64,000 nucleotides of DNA. It comes from Flemingiibacterium sp045636265. GTDB lineage: Bacteria > Bacillota > Clostridia > Oscillospirales > CAG-272. The notes beneath the pieces are model-generated. The model was not told where the DNA came from. It did no database searches and saw only the letters and a list, made by a program, of their open reading frames with translations. The position numbers were made by a program, and so were the translations under genes. Where the stretch lies: positions 8,620-72,619 of the forward strand of contig JAZTXD010000102.1 in NCBI GenBank assembly GCA_045636265.1, in the 5' to 3' direction. Of this stretch, positions 42,067 through 50,003 are shown piece by piece; the stretch's first letter is position 1; every line of letters starts with the position of its first letter.

Positions 42067-43785
42067 ATGACATACCAGGAAAATTATAAGCGTTGGCTTG
42101 AGTCGGACAAGGTTGATGCCGACACAAAGGCAGAGCTCCTTGCCATAAAGGATGATGAGGAGGAGATAAAGCTTCGCTTTGTAAAATACCTCGAATTCGG
42201 TACCGCCGGACTTCGCGGAGTTATGATGGCGGGATCAAACGCGATGAACATTTACACCGTTGCGCACGCAACCCAGGGCTTTGCGGACCTCATAAACAAA
42301 GAGGGAAAAGCAGATCGCGGTGTTGCCGTAGCTTTCGACTCGCGCAACAATTCCGAGCTGTTTGCTCACTGTGCGGCGAGCGTCCTCGCGGCGAACGGAA
42401 TAAAGGTTTATATATTCGCTTCTCTTCGCCCGACCCCGGTGCTCTCCTTCGCGGTACGCGAGCTTCACACTATCGCCGGTATCAACATCACCGCTTCGCA
42501 CAATCCGAAGCAGTATAACGGCTACAAGGCATATTGGGAGGATGGCGCACAGCTGCCGCCCGATCACGCGGCTACTGTTTCCGAGTTTATAGCGGCGGCG
42601 GATATTTTCGATGATGTTAAGACCGTTGATTTCGACGAAGCAGTAAAGAGCGGAATGATAGAATATATTTCCGAGGCTGTTGACGAAGCGTATATGAAGA
42701 ACGTTATCGGTGAGGCGGTAAATCCGGGTATTATACGTGAGGTTGCCGACACACTTGAAATTGTGTACACTCCTCTTCACGGCGCCGGATACAAGATGAT
42801 TCCCGAGGTGCTGTCGCGTGTTGGACTCAAGCACATTGACGTTGTTGACGAGCAGATGGTGCTCGACGGCGATTTCCCCACACTTTCGTATCCGAACCCC
42901 GAATTCCCCGAGGCGTTTGAGCTTGGAATAAAGCTTGCCGAAAAGGTTAACAGCGACCTCATAATCGCCACAGACCCCGATGCTGACCGCGTTGGCATAA
43001 TGTCGCGCGATAAGAGCGGCAAATTTGTCCGCCTTACCGGAAACCAGGTGGGCGCACTGCTGCTTGACTATATAATCACAGCGTACGAAGAAACCGGTAT
43101 GCCGGAAAATCCGTATGCTGTAAAAACGATAGTATCCACCGAGCTGATAACCAAGATTTGTGCCGAGCACAATATAAAGCTCCACAATGTTCTGACCGGA
43201 TTTAAGTTTATCGGCGAGGTTATAAAGGAATATGAAGTAACCGGACACGACAATTATATTTTCGGTTTTGAGGAGAGCTACGGCTATCTCAAGGGAACCT
43301 ATGCAAGAGATAAGGATGCAGTTGTTGCATCCATGCTGCTGTGCGAAATGGCGGCTTACTACAGCACAAAGAACATGACGCTTTGCGATGCTCTGCAGGG
43401 ACTTTACGAGCGTTACGGCTACTACGGCGAGGGCGTTGCCAACATCTTTATGGAAGGCCTTGACGGTGTCGAGCGAATGAAAGCGCTCATGAACCGCTTG
43501 AGAAACGATCCGCCGGAAGAGCTTGCAGGCTACAAGGTTACCGAGCGTCGCGACTATCTTAACGACACTGTTCTCGATGTGGAAACCGGAAAGGTTACAA
43601 GCACCGGACTTCCGTCGTCCAACGTGCTCTACTATGTCACCGAAGCCGGTGACGTGGTTGTTATCCGCCCGTCGGGTACAGAGCCGAAGATAAAGATATA
43701 TATCCTCGCGCACGATGAAGATAAAGCTTCGCTTGATAAGAAGATTGCCGCATATGCGAAAGTAACTGATACTTGGACTAAATAA
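42067..43785 (+). CDS. pgcA: Phosphoglucomutase/phosphomannomutase
   Basis: 572 residues of the alpha-D-phosphohexomutase family. FGTAGLRGVMMAGSN at the N terminus, phosphoserine loop ITASHNPKQYNGYKAYW, Mg-binding loop DPDADRVGI, sugar-binding GFEESYGYL and phosphate-binding RPSGTEPKIKIY are all present. It interconverts glucose-1-P and glucose-6-P (and possibly mannose phosphates), linking glycolysis to glycogen and cell-surface glycan precursors. ATG 42067 follows GGAG; an ATG four codons earlier is in frame. A strong terminator follows. Confidence 0.94.
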   Translation: MTYQENYKRWLESDKVDADTKAELLAIKDDEEEIKLRFVKYLEFGTAGLRGVMMAGSNAMNIYTVAHATQGFADLINKEGKADRGVAVAFDSRNNSELFAHCAASVLAANGIKVYIFASLRPTPVLSFAVRELHTIAGINITASHNPKQYNGYKAYWEDGAQLPPDHAATVSEFIAAADIFDDVKTVDFDEAVKSGMIEYISEAVDEAYMKNVIGEAVNPGIIREVADTLEIVYTPLHGAGYKMIPEVLSRVGLKHIDVVDEQMVLDGDFPTLSYPNPEFPEAFELGIKLAEKVNSDLIIATDPDADRVGIMSRDKSGKFVRLTGNQVGALLLDYIITAYEETGMPENPYAVKTIVSTELITKICAEHNIKLHNVLTGFKFIGEVIKEYEVTGHDNYIFGFEESYGYLKGTYARDKDAVVASMLLCEMAAYYSTKNMTLCDALQGLYERYGYYGEGVANIFMEGLDGVERMKALMNRLRNDPPEELAGYKVTERRDYLNDTVLDVETGKVTSTGLPSSNVLYYVTEAGDVVVIRPSGTEPKIKIYILAHDEDKASLDKKIAAYAKVTDTWTK

Positions 43786-43791
43786 AAGATG

Positions 43792-43825
43792 CACCGGCTT
43801 GGGTTTATACCAAGCCGGTGTTTTT
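43792..43825 (+). terminator. Terminator after phosphoglucomutase
   Basis: Perfect 11-bp stem CACCGGCTTGG / CCAAGCCGGTG (43792-43802 with 43810-43820), loop GTTTATA, then five T. Confidence 0.93.
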
Positions 43826-43830
43826 GTGTT

Positions 43831-44208
43831 CGGCGCGTCGCGCCGAGGGTACGCATAAAAGAGGGGACAGACAACCGGCTGCGCAGGTTTTCTTTCCCCA
43901 CTTAAACTCCCCTATTTTCCTTGCTTACGCCGGAGGCGCTCCTCTGCGCTCGAAGAAAGACTCGCGCTGGATACTGCGAACACACCGCCCACATTACAGA
44001 TACCGCCCTATTCCGCCAACCGATAGAGTGGAGCGGTATCTATGGTAACCGCTTTACAGCGCGAATCTTTCTTTGAGCGCGAGTCGGGCGTAAGGGAAAA
44101 GTGAGGGTGTCAAGAGGGGGAGGAAAACCGCAGGTTGTCCTCCTCCTTTTGCGCATCCCTTGCGCATACGGCGATACGCTATACTGTATCGGCGCTCATG
44201 AGAGCGCC
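43831..44208 (+). repeat. Long dispersed intergenic repeat, copy 1
   Basis: Noncoding 378-base stretch sharing a series of blocks, in the same order and orientation, with 58044-58509. It begins with a CGGCGCG/CGCCG hairpin (43831-43846), then the AGAGGGG...CCCC stem region with CTGCGCAGGTTTTCT (43879-43893), CGCCGGAGGCGCTCC (about 43928-43942), GCGCTGG...TGCGAACACAC...GCCCACATT, TAGAGTG-AGCGGTATCTAT, and ends with GCATACGGCGAT and the perfect hairpin GGCGCTC-ATGA-GAGCGCC (44191-44208). It fills the convergent gap between pgcA and the minus-strand amidase. It has no convincing reading frame. Confidence 0.85.
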
Positions 44209-44224
44209 GACGTATACAAAAACC

Positions 44225-44788
44225 TCACTCCATAAGTGATTCCCCAGTAATAAGCCCTTCAAAGCAGGAGCCGACGAATCTGTCGTCTGTGCGGTATCCG
44301 TCGATATGGATGTAGCGGATGCGCGCATAGTTATAGCTGGAGAGCGGACGGTTGCGCGCATCGTTGCTGTGTGCTGATACCAGATATGTCCGTCTGCCGT
44401 AGCCGCTTACGATAAGCGTGTGGTAAAAATCCCCGTCATCCCGACCGAGCTGTATAACATCGCCCGGGAGTAGCAGGGTGTTGCGCCCCACTTCTCGGCC
44501 GAACGGACCGAGTCCGTCGCCTATCCCCTCGCTGTTGCCCGTGATGAAATTGTAGAAAAATTCAACTCCCGTCCACGCGGCGGCGCGGTCATCGGGCGAG
44601 AGATAGTACCACCCGAAGTCAGGCGTGAAATTCATCTGACAGCATCCTGCGAGTATGCACTGCGACACAAAATTTGTACAGTTTCCGCCGCCGCCCGTGA
44701 AATCAAAAAAGAGCGGATTTCGGTCAAGCGCCCACCTGCGTGCATATGCAACTGCGCGCTCGCGATTATATTCTCTAAGTTCCGGCAT
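44225..44788 (-). CDS. Amidase-domain protein (amidase_6 type, NlpC/P60-like)
   Basis: 187 residues. RERAVAYARRWALDRNPLF and GGGGNCTNFVSQCILAGC match the putative amidase domain PF12671, with the nucleophile Cys in NCTNFVSQ; GDVIQLGRDDGDFYHTLIVSG provides the His, and a later VSAHSNDARNRPLSSY closes the domain. Such proteins are cysteine amidases or peptidases of the papain-like fold, often wall-related, but this one has no signal peptide. The start at 44788 (MPELREY) follows AAAGGGGG by about 8 bases; the frame extends to 44857 without a ribosome site. Confidence 0.8.
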   Translation of the reverse strand: MPELREYNRERAVAYARRWALDRNPLFFDFTGGGGNCTNFVSQCILAGCCQMNFTPDFGWYYLSPDDRAAAWTGVEFFYNFITGNSEGIGDGLGPFGREVGRNTLLLPGDVIQLGRDDGDFYHTLIVSGYGRRTYLVSAHSNDARNRPLSSYNYARIRYIHIDGYRTDDRFVGSCFEGLITGESLME

Positions 44789-44864
44789 ATATGTACCCCC
44801 TTTACCGTTTACTACAGTGTATGCCGGCGCGGAGAAAGTGTTATCGGGGAAGTGCAAAATATTC

Positions 44865-44893
44865 TTGCATTTGTGCAGATTATGTGGTATAAT
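44865..44893 (+). promoter_or_regulatory. Sigma-A promoter of the CapA-like operon
   Basis: TTGCAT (44865-44870), 17-base spacer, TATAAT (44888-44893), 40 bases before the start codon. Confidence 0.83.
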
Positions 44894-44932
44894 TATAACA
44901 ACACAAAATCAATTTTTTACACGGTGATTACA

Positions 44933-46030
44933 ATGAAAAAAGCTGCTGTTATAACTGCGGTTGTATGTGTGCTGCTTGTGGGGATCATGATAGCTCTGCC
45001 GGCACAGGAACTGCTTAAGGATATTCCATCAACACCCGGGATAAACGCGGTGGATGATAAAGTTTCATATTTAAACGGTGACTCCGCGATGCTGCCAAGT
45101 GAATCGGAACCCGAACCGCCGCCGGAGCCGGTTACGATAACTCTGTCCTTTATCGGGGACTGTATGCTTGCCACAGACCGCGGCGCCGAGTGGGAAGGCT
45201 CATTCAATCTGCTTGCAAAAAATGTTGAGCCGTCATACTTCTTTGAGGCGTTCGAGGAGATTTTCAAGAACGACGACTGGACCGTTGCCAATCTTGAAAA
45301 TGTGTTTACCGATAATCCAAACGCGCAGATCAGAGGCAAGGGCTATTCGCCGGCATATTGGTATAAATCTACCACTGCAAACACCGCAATACTCACCGAG
45401 GGCGGTATTGATATCGTGTCACTTTCCAACAATCACTCGCAGGACTATGGAAGCATCGGTTACGAGGACACGCGCATGGCTCTTGACGACGCCGGAGTGA
45501 TATGGGGCGATAACGACAAGATGATCATGCTCGAAAAAGAGGGATTCACTATCGCTCTGTATGCAACCACTTTCTACTATACAGGGTACGACACAATAAT
45601 CTCCGATAAAATGGCGGCTGTTGAGGCAGATTACAAAATAGTGTATTTCCACGGAGGTACGGAGCGAGTACACGTGCCGGACGCTTGGAAAGCGGCGGGA
45701 TGCAGACGCATGATCGACAATGGCATAGATCTTGTAATCGGACATCATCCTCACGTACTCCAACCCATTGAGGTATACAACGGCAAAACCATAGTTCACT
45801 CCCTTGGAAATTTTGTGTTCGGAGGCTCACGCAGTGAGGAAAACCGCACGATAGTCTACCAACACAAAATCACACTTGTTGAGGGAGAAATCGTGGAAAT
45901 ATCCGAGGAGATAATCCCTTGCTACGTTTACACGGAGCTATATAAGCCGGGCATAATTACTGATGAGGCCGAAATTGCCGCGCTTAACGCATTCCTCAAG
46001 GGCGAGAGCAAATCGCCCATGAACAAATGA
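44933..46030 (+). CDS. CapA-family (PgsA-like) metallophosphatase-fold protein
   Basis: 365 residues. A signal/anchor helix (about 4-22) is followed by an acidic Pro/Glu linker and the PGA_cap domain: LSFIGDCMLATDRG, NLENVFTDN, SNNHSQDYGSIGYEDTRMAL, GHHPHVLQPIEVYNGKTIVHSLGNFVFGG. The conserved Asp, Asn and His of the calcineurin-like metal site are present. Relatives act in poly-gamma-glutamate capsule export/anchoring, but many copies in Clostridia stand alone, as here, with no capB or capC, so the role is uncertain. Its stop overlaps the radical SAM start (ATGA). Confidence 0.85.
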   Translation: MKKAAVITAVVCVLLVGIMIALPAQELLKDIPSTPGINAVDDKVSYLNGDSAMLPSESEPEPPPEPVTITLSFIGDCMLATDRGAEWEGSFNLLAKNVEPSYFFEAFEEIFKNDDWTVANLENVFTDNPNAQIRGKGYSPAYWYKSTTANTAILTEGGIDIVSLSNNHSQDYGSIGYEDTRMALDDAGVIWGDNDKMIMLEKEGFTIALYATTFYYTGYDTIISDKMAAVEADYKIVYFHGGTERVHVPDAWKAAGCRRMIDNGIDLVIGHHPHVLQPIEVYNGKTIVHSLGNFVFGGSRSEENRTIVYQHKITLVEGEIVEISEEIIPCYVYTELYKPGIITDEAEIAALNAFLKGESKSPMNK

Positions 46031-46929
46031 CGGGCGGCGTATGCAGGCTTTGTCCAAGAGAGTGCGGCGTTGAGCGTACCGCGGCTCTTGGCTTTTGCGG
46101 ACAGAGCGACAAAATAAAAATTGCCCGCGCGGCACCTCACATGTGGGAGGAGCCTTGCATATCGGGGGGCAACGGCTCGGGAACTGTATTTTTCTGCGGA
46201 TGCACGCTTGGGTGCGTATACTGCCAGAACTATGCCATTTCACGGTGTGGCGAGTCGGATAAAGGCACAGAGATAAGCGTGGAGCGCTTGGCGGAGATTT
46301 TTCTGGAGCTTGAGGGAAGCGGTGTACACAACATAAACCTTGTTACGCCTACCATGTTCGCGCCCCAAATTGCCGATGCGATAGATGCGGCACGTTCGAG
46401 GGGACTTTCGCTTCCGATAGTTTACAACACGAGCGGATATGAAAGCGAGAGGGGAATCGCTTCCATAGCGGATAAGATTGACATATATCTGCCCGATTTC
46501 AAGTATATATCTGCTGATATGGCGAAGAAGTATTCGCATGCCGAGGATTATCCGGTACACGCAAAGGCTTCGCTGCGTTATATGGTGGATAAGATAGGCG
46601 CGGCGCGGTTTGGCGCGGACGGTATGATGACACGCGGCGTGGTGGTGCGTCACCTGCTTTTGCCGGGACAGCTTGCAGAGTCAAAGCGAGTGCTTGATTA
46701 TCTTTTCTCGGAGTATGAGAACAGCATATACTACAGCATAATGAGCCAATACACGCCGGTGGCGGCGCTTGATGCCGACAGATTCCCCGAGCTTAACCGA
46801 CGCGTTACAACATACGAATACCAAAAGCTTATCGAATACGCTGTGGGACTCGGTATCAAAAACGGTTTTATACAAGACGGCAGTGCGGCAAAGGAGAGCT
46901 TTATCCCGGATTTCGGTACGGTTAAATAA
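46027..46929 (+). CDS. PflX-like radical SAM protein
   Basis: 300 residues. CRLCPRECGVER at the N terminus, then the radical SAM motif CGCTLGCVYCQNYAIS with the CxxxCxxC ligands of the [4Fe-4S] cluster, followed by NLVTPTMFAPQIADAI and VVRHLLLPGQ. It belongs to the pyruvate-formate-lyase-activase-like COG1313 group, whose substrate is unknown. Translational coupling to a CapA-like gene is unexpected. The start ATG at 46027 overlaps the preceding stop. Confidence 0.88.
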   Translation: MTGGVCRLCPRECGVERTAALGFCGQSDKIKIARAAPHMWEEPCISGGNGSGTVFFCGCTLGCVYCQNYAISRCGESDKGTEISVERLAEIFLELEGSGVHNINLVTPTMFAPQIADAIDAARSRGLSLPIVYNTSGYESERGIASIADKIDIYLPDFKYISADMAKKYSHAEDYPVHAKASLRYMVDKIGAARFGADGMMTRGVVVRHLLLPGQLAESKRVLDYLFSEYENSIYYSIMSQYTPVAALDADRFPELNRRVTTYEYQKLIEYAVGLGIKNGFIQDGSAAKESFIPDFGTVK

Positions 46930-47043
46930 AAAAGGGTAGTTTACGAAGCTTTTTACAAGGATATTTACAAATTTCGGCAGAAGGACTTTTCTTTATGCCG
47001 ATTTTGTGATATAATGGAGCCGACAATTATGGAAGGAGTAACT

Positions 47044-47413
47044 GTGTCGTTAAATTACAATAAAAAGAATATTACTCTTGCTAAAAATCTTCGCAAAAAA
47101 TGGAACACAGCAAGAAAATCATCTATGGTATGATTTTTTATCGAAATATGAAATAAGGTTTCAAAGACAAAAAGCAATCGACAACTTTATTGCGGATTTT
47201 TATTGCCACAAAGCAAAACTGATTATAGAACTTGATGGTTCACAGCATTATACTGAAAAAGACGCACAAAAAGATGAATTCCGAACCCAAATTCTTGAGG
47301 GATACGGTCTGAAAGTTATACGTTTTACAAATAAGCAAATCAACACAAATTTCCGAGGCGTATGCGAGTATATCGATGCCGTCGTAAAAGCCTCCCTCCG
47401 AGAGGGAGCCTGA
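47044..47413 (+). pseudogene. DUF559 endonuclease-domain gene, frameshifted near its start
   Basis: The main reading frame (from TTG 47078) encodes the DUF559/Vsr-like domain: HLWYDFLSKYEIRFQRQK, FIADFYCHKAKLIIELDGSQHY and GLKVIRFTNKQI, with the acidic and DGxQH active-site residues. The expected N terminus (SLNYNKKNITLAKNLRK) lies in another frame, starting at GTG 47044 behind GGAAGGAG. The frames would join if the A6 run at 47095-47100 had five A. So the gene is either broken by one extra A, read by slippage on the A-run, or affected by a sequencing error. An extended -10 (TGATATAAT, 47007-47015) lies upstream. Such genes are often mobile and this one is AT-rich. Confidence 0.75.
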
Positions 47414-47514
47414 GACGCGTAGAGAGATAGGATTTAATTTATGTGTTTGTGAAACATGTGGAAAACTGGTAATAAAACAGAAATAAACACTCCATAACAT
47501 AGGGTGGTGATTGA

Positions 47515-48123
47515 ATGAAGAAAAGAAAGTTTTATATCGAATATTACGATAGAACGAATCGTGCTTTTTCTGATAAGATAATTTGGGGCAAAAAAGAACG
47601 CGAAGATGCATGGCGCCAAGGTCAACATCTTATCTCAAAACTCGAACGCAAAATATTTATCGTAACGCAGTACTTAACTTTGCTGTTATGCTGGATCCCT
47701 ATGTGTTTTGATCGTGATGCATGGATAATTGTACCGATTGCGGTGTCGGTTTTTCTGTTACAAATATTGATTACAGATTTTTCTATTATTAAAATAGAAT
47801 GGCTATATTACATTTATCGCAAGAATACAGTATATTCTTCTGTACTGCATGATATATTTCTTGGCAAGTTTGCCGATTTTTTGAATGAATTAAAACGTGC
47901 AACAAAAAAAGAAGTTACGGGATACATTTTCAAAAGTGGTGGCGAGTTTTACGGAAAATACTGTGCTGTTTGCCGAAACAAAAACAACAAAATCACATTA
48001 ACTTTTAAAAGGAACAGCGTTGTTATAATGGTTAATAAAAAGAAATTCGTAATTAAAGATTCGCTGCTTACCAAAGAACATCTAGCAACCGAGATTGCAA
48101 CCATTATCAACGCAAACAAATGA
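47515..48123 (+). CDS. Hypothetical membrane protein
   Basis: 202 residues, not recognised. A charged N terminus (1-45), two close transmembrane helices (about 48-90: TQYLTLLLCWIPMCF and AWIIVPIAVSVFLLQILI) and a soluble C-terminal half with alternating beta-like strands (GYIFKSGGEFYGKYCAVCRNKNNKITLTF). The layout recalls YcxB-type proteins but I do not claim the family. The base composition is clearly more AT-rich than neighbouring genes, as in the DUF559 gene before it, suggesting joint acquisition. Shine-Dalgarno GGGTGGTGA. Confidence 0.7.
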   Translation: MKKRKFYIEYYDRTNRAFSDKIIWGKKEREDAWRQGQHLISKLERKIFIVTQYLTLLLCWIPMCFDRDAWIIVPIAVSVFLLQILITDFSIIKIEWLYYIYRKNTVYSSVLHDIFLGKFADFLNELKRATKKEVTGYIFKSGGEFYGKYCAVCRNKNNKITLTFKRNSVVIMVNKKKFVIKDSLLTKEHLATEIATIINANK

Positions 48124-48164
48124 AATCGCCCGTTAAAATTCTCTCATGGCAGTATTAAAAAGCG

Positions 48165-48198
48165 AACCCCGACAGATTCTAAAATCTGTCGGGGTTTT
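48165..48198. terminator. Bidirectional terminator
   Basis: Perfect 14-bp stem AACCCCGACAGATT / AATCTGTCGGGGTT (48165-48178 with 48183-48196), four-base loop, T-run on the plus side and CTTTTTA on the minus side. It serves the convergent hypothetical protein and M23 genes. Confidence 0.93.
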
Positions 48199-48245
48199 AT
48201 CATTCTTATAAGATATGCCCACCGCTCTTTTATTTGTGTCAAATT

Positions 48246-49856
48246 TTATTCGGTCATCAAAATGCCCTCGTCCCACAGATCGTACGGACATACGGGAACA
48301 TCAAATACCGAGAGACCGATGTGGGGGAACGAGTTTGCCGTGAATCCGGTGGAGCCGGCGTATCCGACTACATCGCCCTTTGTTACGGTGTCGCCTACGC
48401 TGACGGAAACGGAGCCGAGGTGGCAATACCAGCTCTTGAGTCCGAGTCCGTGGTCAACGACTACCATATATCCGGGCAGGTCAAGGTAACCGACGTAAAC
48501 AACTTTACCGTTGTTGGTTGCCATTACATCCTTACCGGCAACTGCGGCGTAGTCAACGCCCTGGTGACGGTAAACCTCTCCGGTTGCGGAGATCGTACGT
48601 CTTATACCAAATCCCGTGTTGACATTTGCGTTTACCGCTTCGATGAACAGTCCGTCCCAAAGAGGAGTGGATTCGGTAACAGCTACGATAGGTGCCATTG
48701 TATCATTGAAATTCTTTATCGTAGTTTCGGTTCTTGTCTGGCTGACGATAGTTGCGCTTATATCAAGAGTTACGCTCTTGAAGGTCTTGGGAGTGATGTC
48801 AAGCTTCATCTCCTGGGTAACCTCGCCGTACGAGCAGGTGAAGTTTACTTCCTTTCCGGTGAATTCCATCGGAACCGGAACGAGTGCGCGTGCGTATTTG
48901 CCGTCGGTAAAGAATGTGGGAGTGAATCCGATATCGGGATCGCTTGTGAACTTGATTGCTGACGGATCGTCAACATTCTTTGCGGAGATTACAACGAATT
49001 CACCTGGCTCAACATTTGTTTCACCGAGATAAAATACCGCAGGAAGAAGAATCTTTGCCTTGAATTCGTATGTTGCCGAACCGAAACAAGCATCGGTTTC
49101 GGACTCATACCATTTTGCATCCACAAGCACGTCAACGGTTCTGCCTTCGAGTGAAAGGTTTACAACCTTATCGTATGTGTCGTTGAAGAGAATCGAACCG
49201 TTATCGCTGATAGTTACATTGATTAAATCAGGCTCGTTGTCGAATGAGAGGGCGAACGCTCCCTTCATCTGATGTACATCATCGGTTTTCGGAGCTTTTT
49301 CAATATCGGTTAGGGCAACATAATCACCGCTGAGCGTTTGGTATGCCCACTCGCCCGTTACGGGAGTCATTGTTTGTCCGGACACTGTCATTGTAGGGAA
49401 CGTGGTTGTGTTGTAAAGACAGCGTGCATATTCGGTTGAGAGAAATGAAGTGGCATCGTCTGCGGTTATATGGTACGCTGTGCCGTTTGAATCAACGTAG
49501 TAGGCAGATGAAGCATCAAGGGAGAAATAGTATTTATATACACGTGCACGGTCATAGTTATAATATTTGAATTCAAAACAGTTTGCACCCACAAGCGGTT
49601 CGGGGAGAGAGGTCTGTTTGACCGCCTTGTTATTTATTTTGATGAAACCGCTTATATCCTTTGCAGCATTTTCATTATCTTTCCAAAGAGTAAACACGTT
49701 ACCTCTGAGGTCGGTAATTTCAAGCTTTGTAATACGTTTTTCGTTGACAGGAGCATTTTGTTCTATATAATAACTGCCAACTGCAATGCATGTAGGGATA
49801 AAAAGTGCAATTATTACAGCTATTGTAACAAATAAACTTTTTGCAGATTTGGTCAT
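48246..49856 (-). CDS. Membrane-anchored M23 (LytM-like) protein, probably inactive
   Basis: 536 residues. An N-terminal membrane anchor (about 8-28), a long extracellular region of beta-rich domains (30-405) and a C-terminal LytM domain (about 425-525) with HQGVDYAA (first His and Asp zinc ligands) and WYCHLGSVSV. The HxH motif that supplies the second catalytic His and the third zinc ligand reads PHIGLS (His512, Gly514), so the ligand His is missing. This is like the degenerate LytM proteins EnvC and NlpD, which activate other amidases. It has its own promoter. A regulatory or binding role in wall remodelling is inferred. Confidence 0.8.
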   Translation of the reverse strand: MTKSAKSLFVTIAVIIALFIPTCIAVGSYYIEQNAPVNEKRITKLEITDLRGNVFTLWKDNENAAKDISGFIKINNKAVKQTSLPEPLVGANCFEFKYYNYDRARVYKYYFSLDASSAYYVDSNGTAYHITADDATSFLSTEYARCLYNTTTFPTMTVSGQTMTPVTGEWAYQTLSGDYVALTDIEKAPKTDDVHQMKGAFALSFDNEPDLINVTISDNGSILFNDTYDKVVNLSLEGRTVDVLVDAKWYESETDACFGSATYEFKAKILLPAVFYLGETNVEPGEFVVISAKNVDDPSAIKFTSDPDIGFTPTFFTDGKYARALVPVPMEFTGKEVNFTCSYGEVTQEMKLDITPKTFKSVTLDISATIVSQTRTETTIKNFNDTMAPIVAVTESTPLWDGLFIEAVNANVNTGFGIRRTISATGEVYRHQGVDYAAVAGKDVMATNNGKVVYVGYLDLPGYMVVVDHGLGLKSWYCHLGSVSVSVGDTVTKGDVVGYAGSTGFTANSFPHIGLSVFDVPVCPYDLWDEGILMTE

Positions 49857-49899
49857 GCTTTTTCTCCTTTTGCACTAATTTATGATAATACATATCTAT

Positions 49900-49928
49900 A
49901 TTATACATTATTTTTGAGTGCAGGTCAA
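49900..49928 (-). promoter_or_regulatory. Sigma-A promoter of the M23 gene
   Basis: Minus strand TTGACC (49928-49923), 17-base spacer, TATAAT (49905-49900). Confidence 0.82.
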
Positions 49929-49949
49929 GCATATTCTTGAATTTTGCAA

Positions 49950-49986
49950 AAAAATATCACCCACAAATAATATGTGAGTGATATTT
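49950..49986 (-). terminator. Terminator after the FGGY kinase gene
   Basis: Arms 49952-49965 and 49973-49986 form 13 pairs with one C-A mismatch; on the minus strand a run of T follows (TTTTTTTGC). It lies 18 bases past the kinase stop. Confidence 0.8.
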
Positions 49987-50003
49987 ATATGTAGTTTGTG
50001 TTT

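Noticed and set aside
42235..43794. 519-codon minus-strand frame opposite phosphoglucomutase
   Set aside because: Antisense shadow: no motif, no promoter, and the plus-strand enzyme motifs are complete.
44933..46030. Poly-gamma-glutamate capsule locus
   Set aside because: Only a CapA-like protein is present; capB, capC and capE are absent, so the capsule role is not supported.
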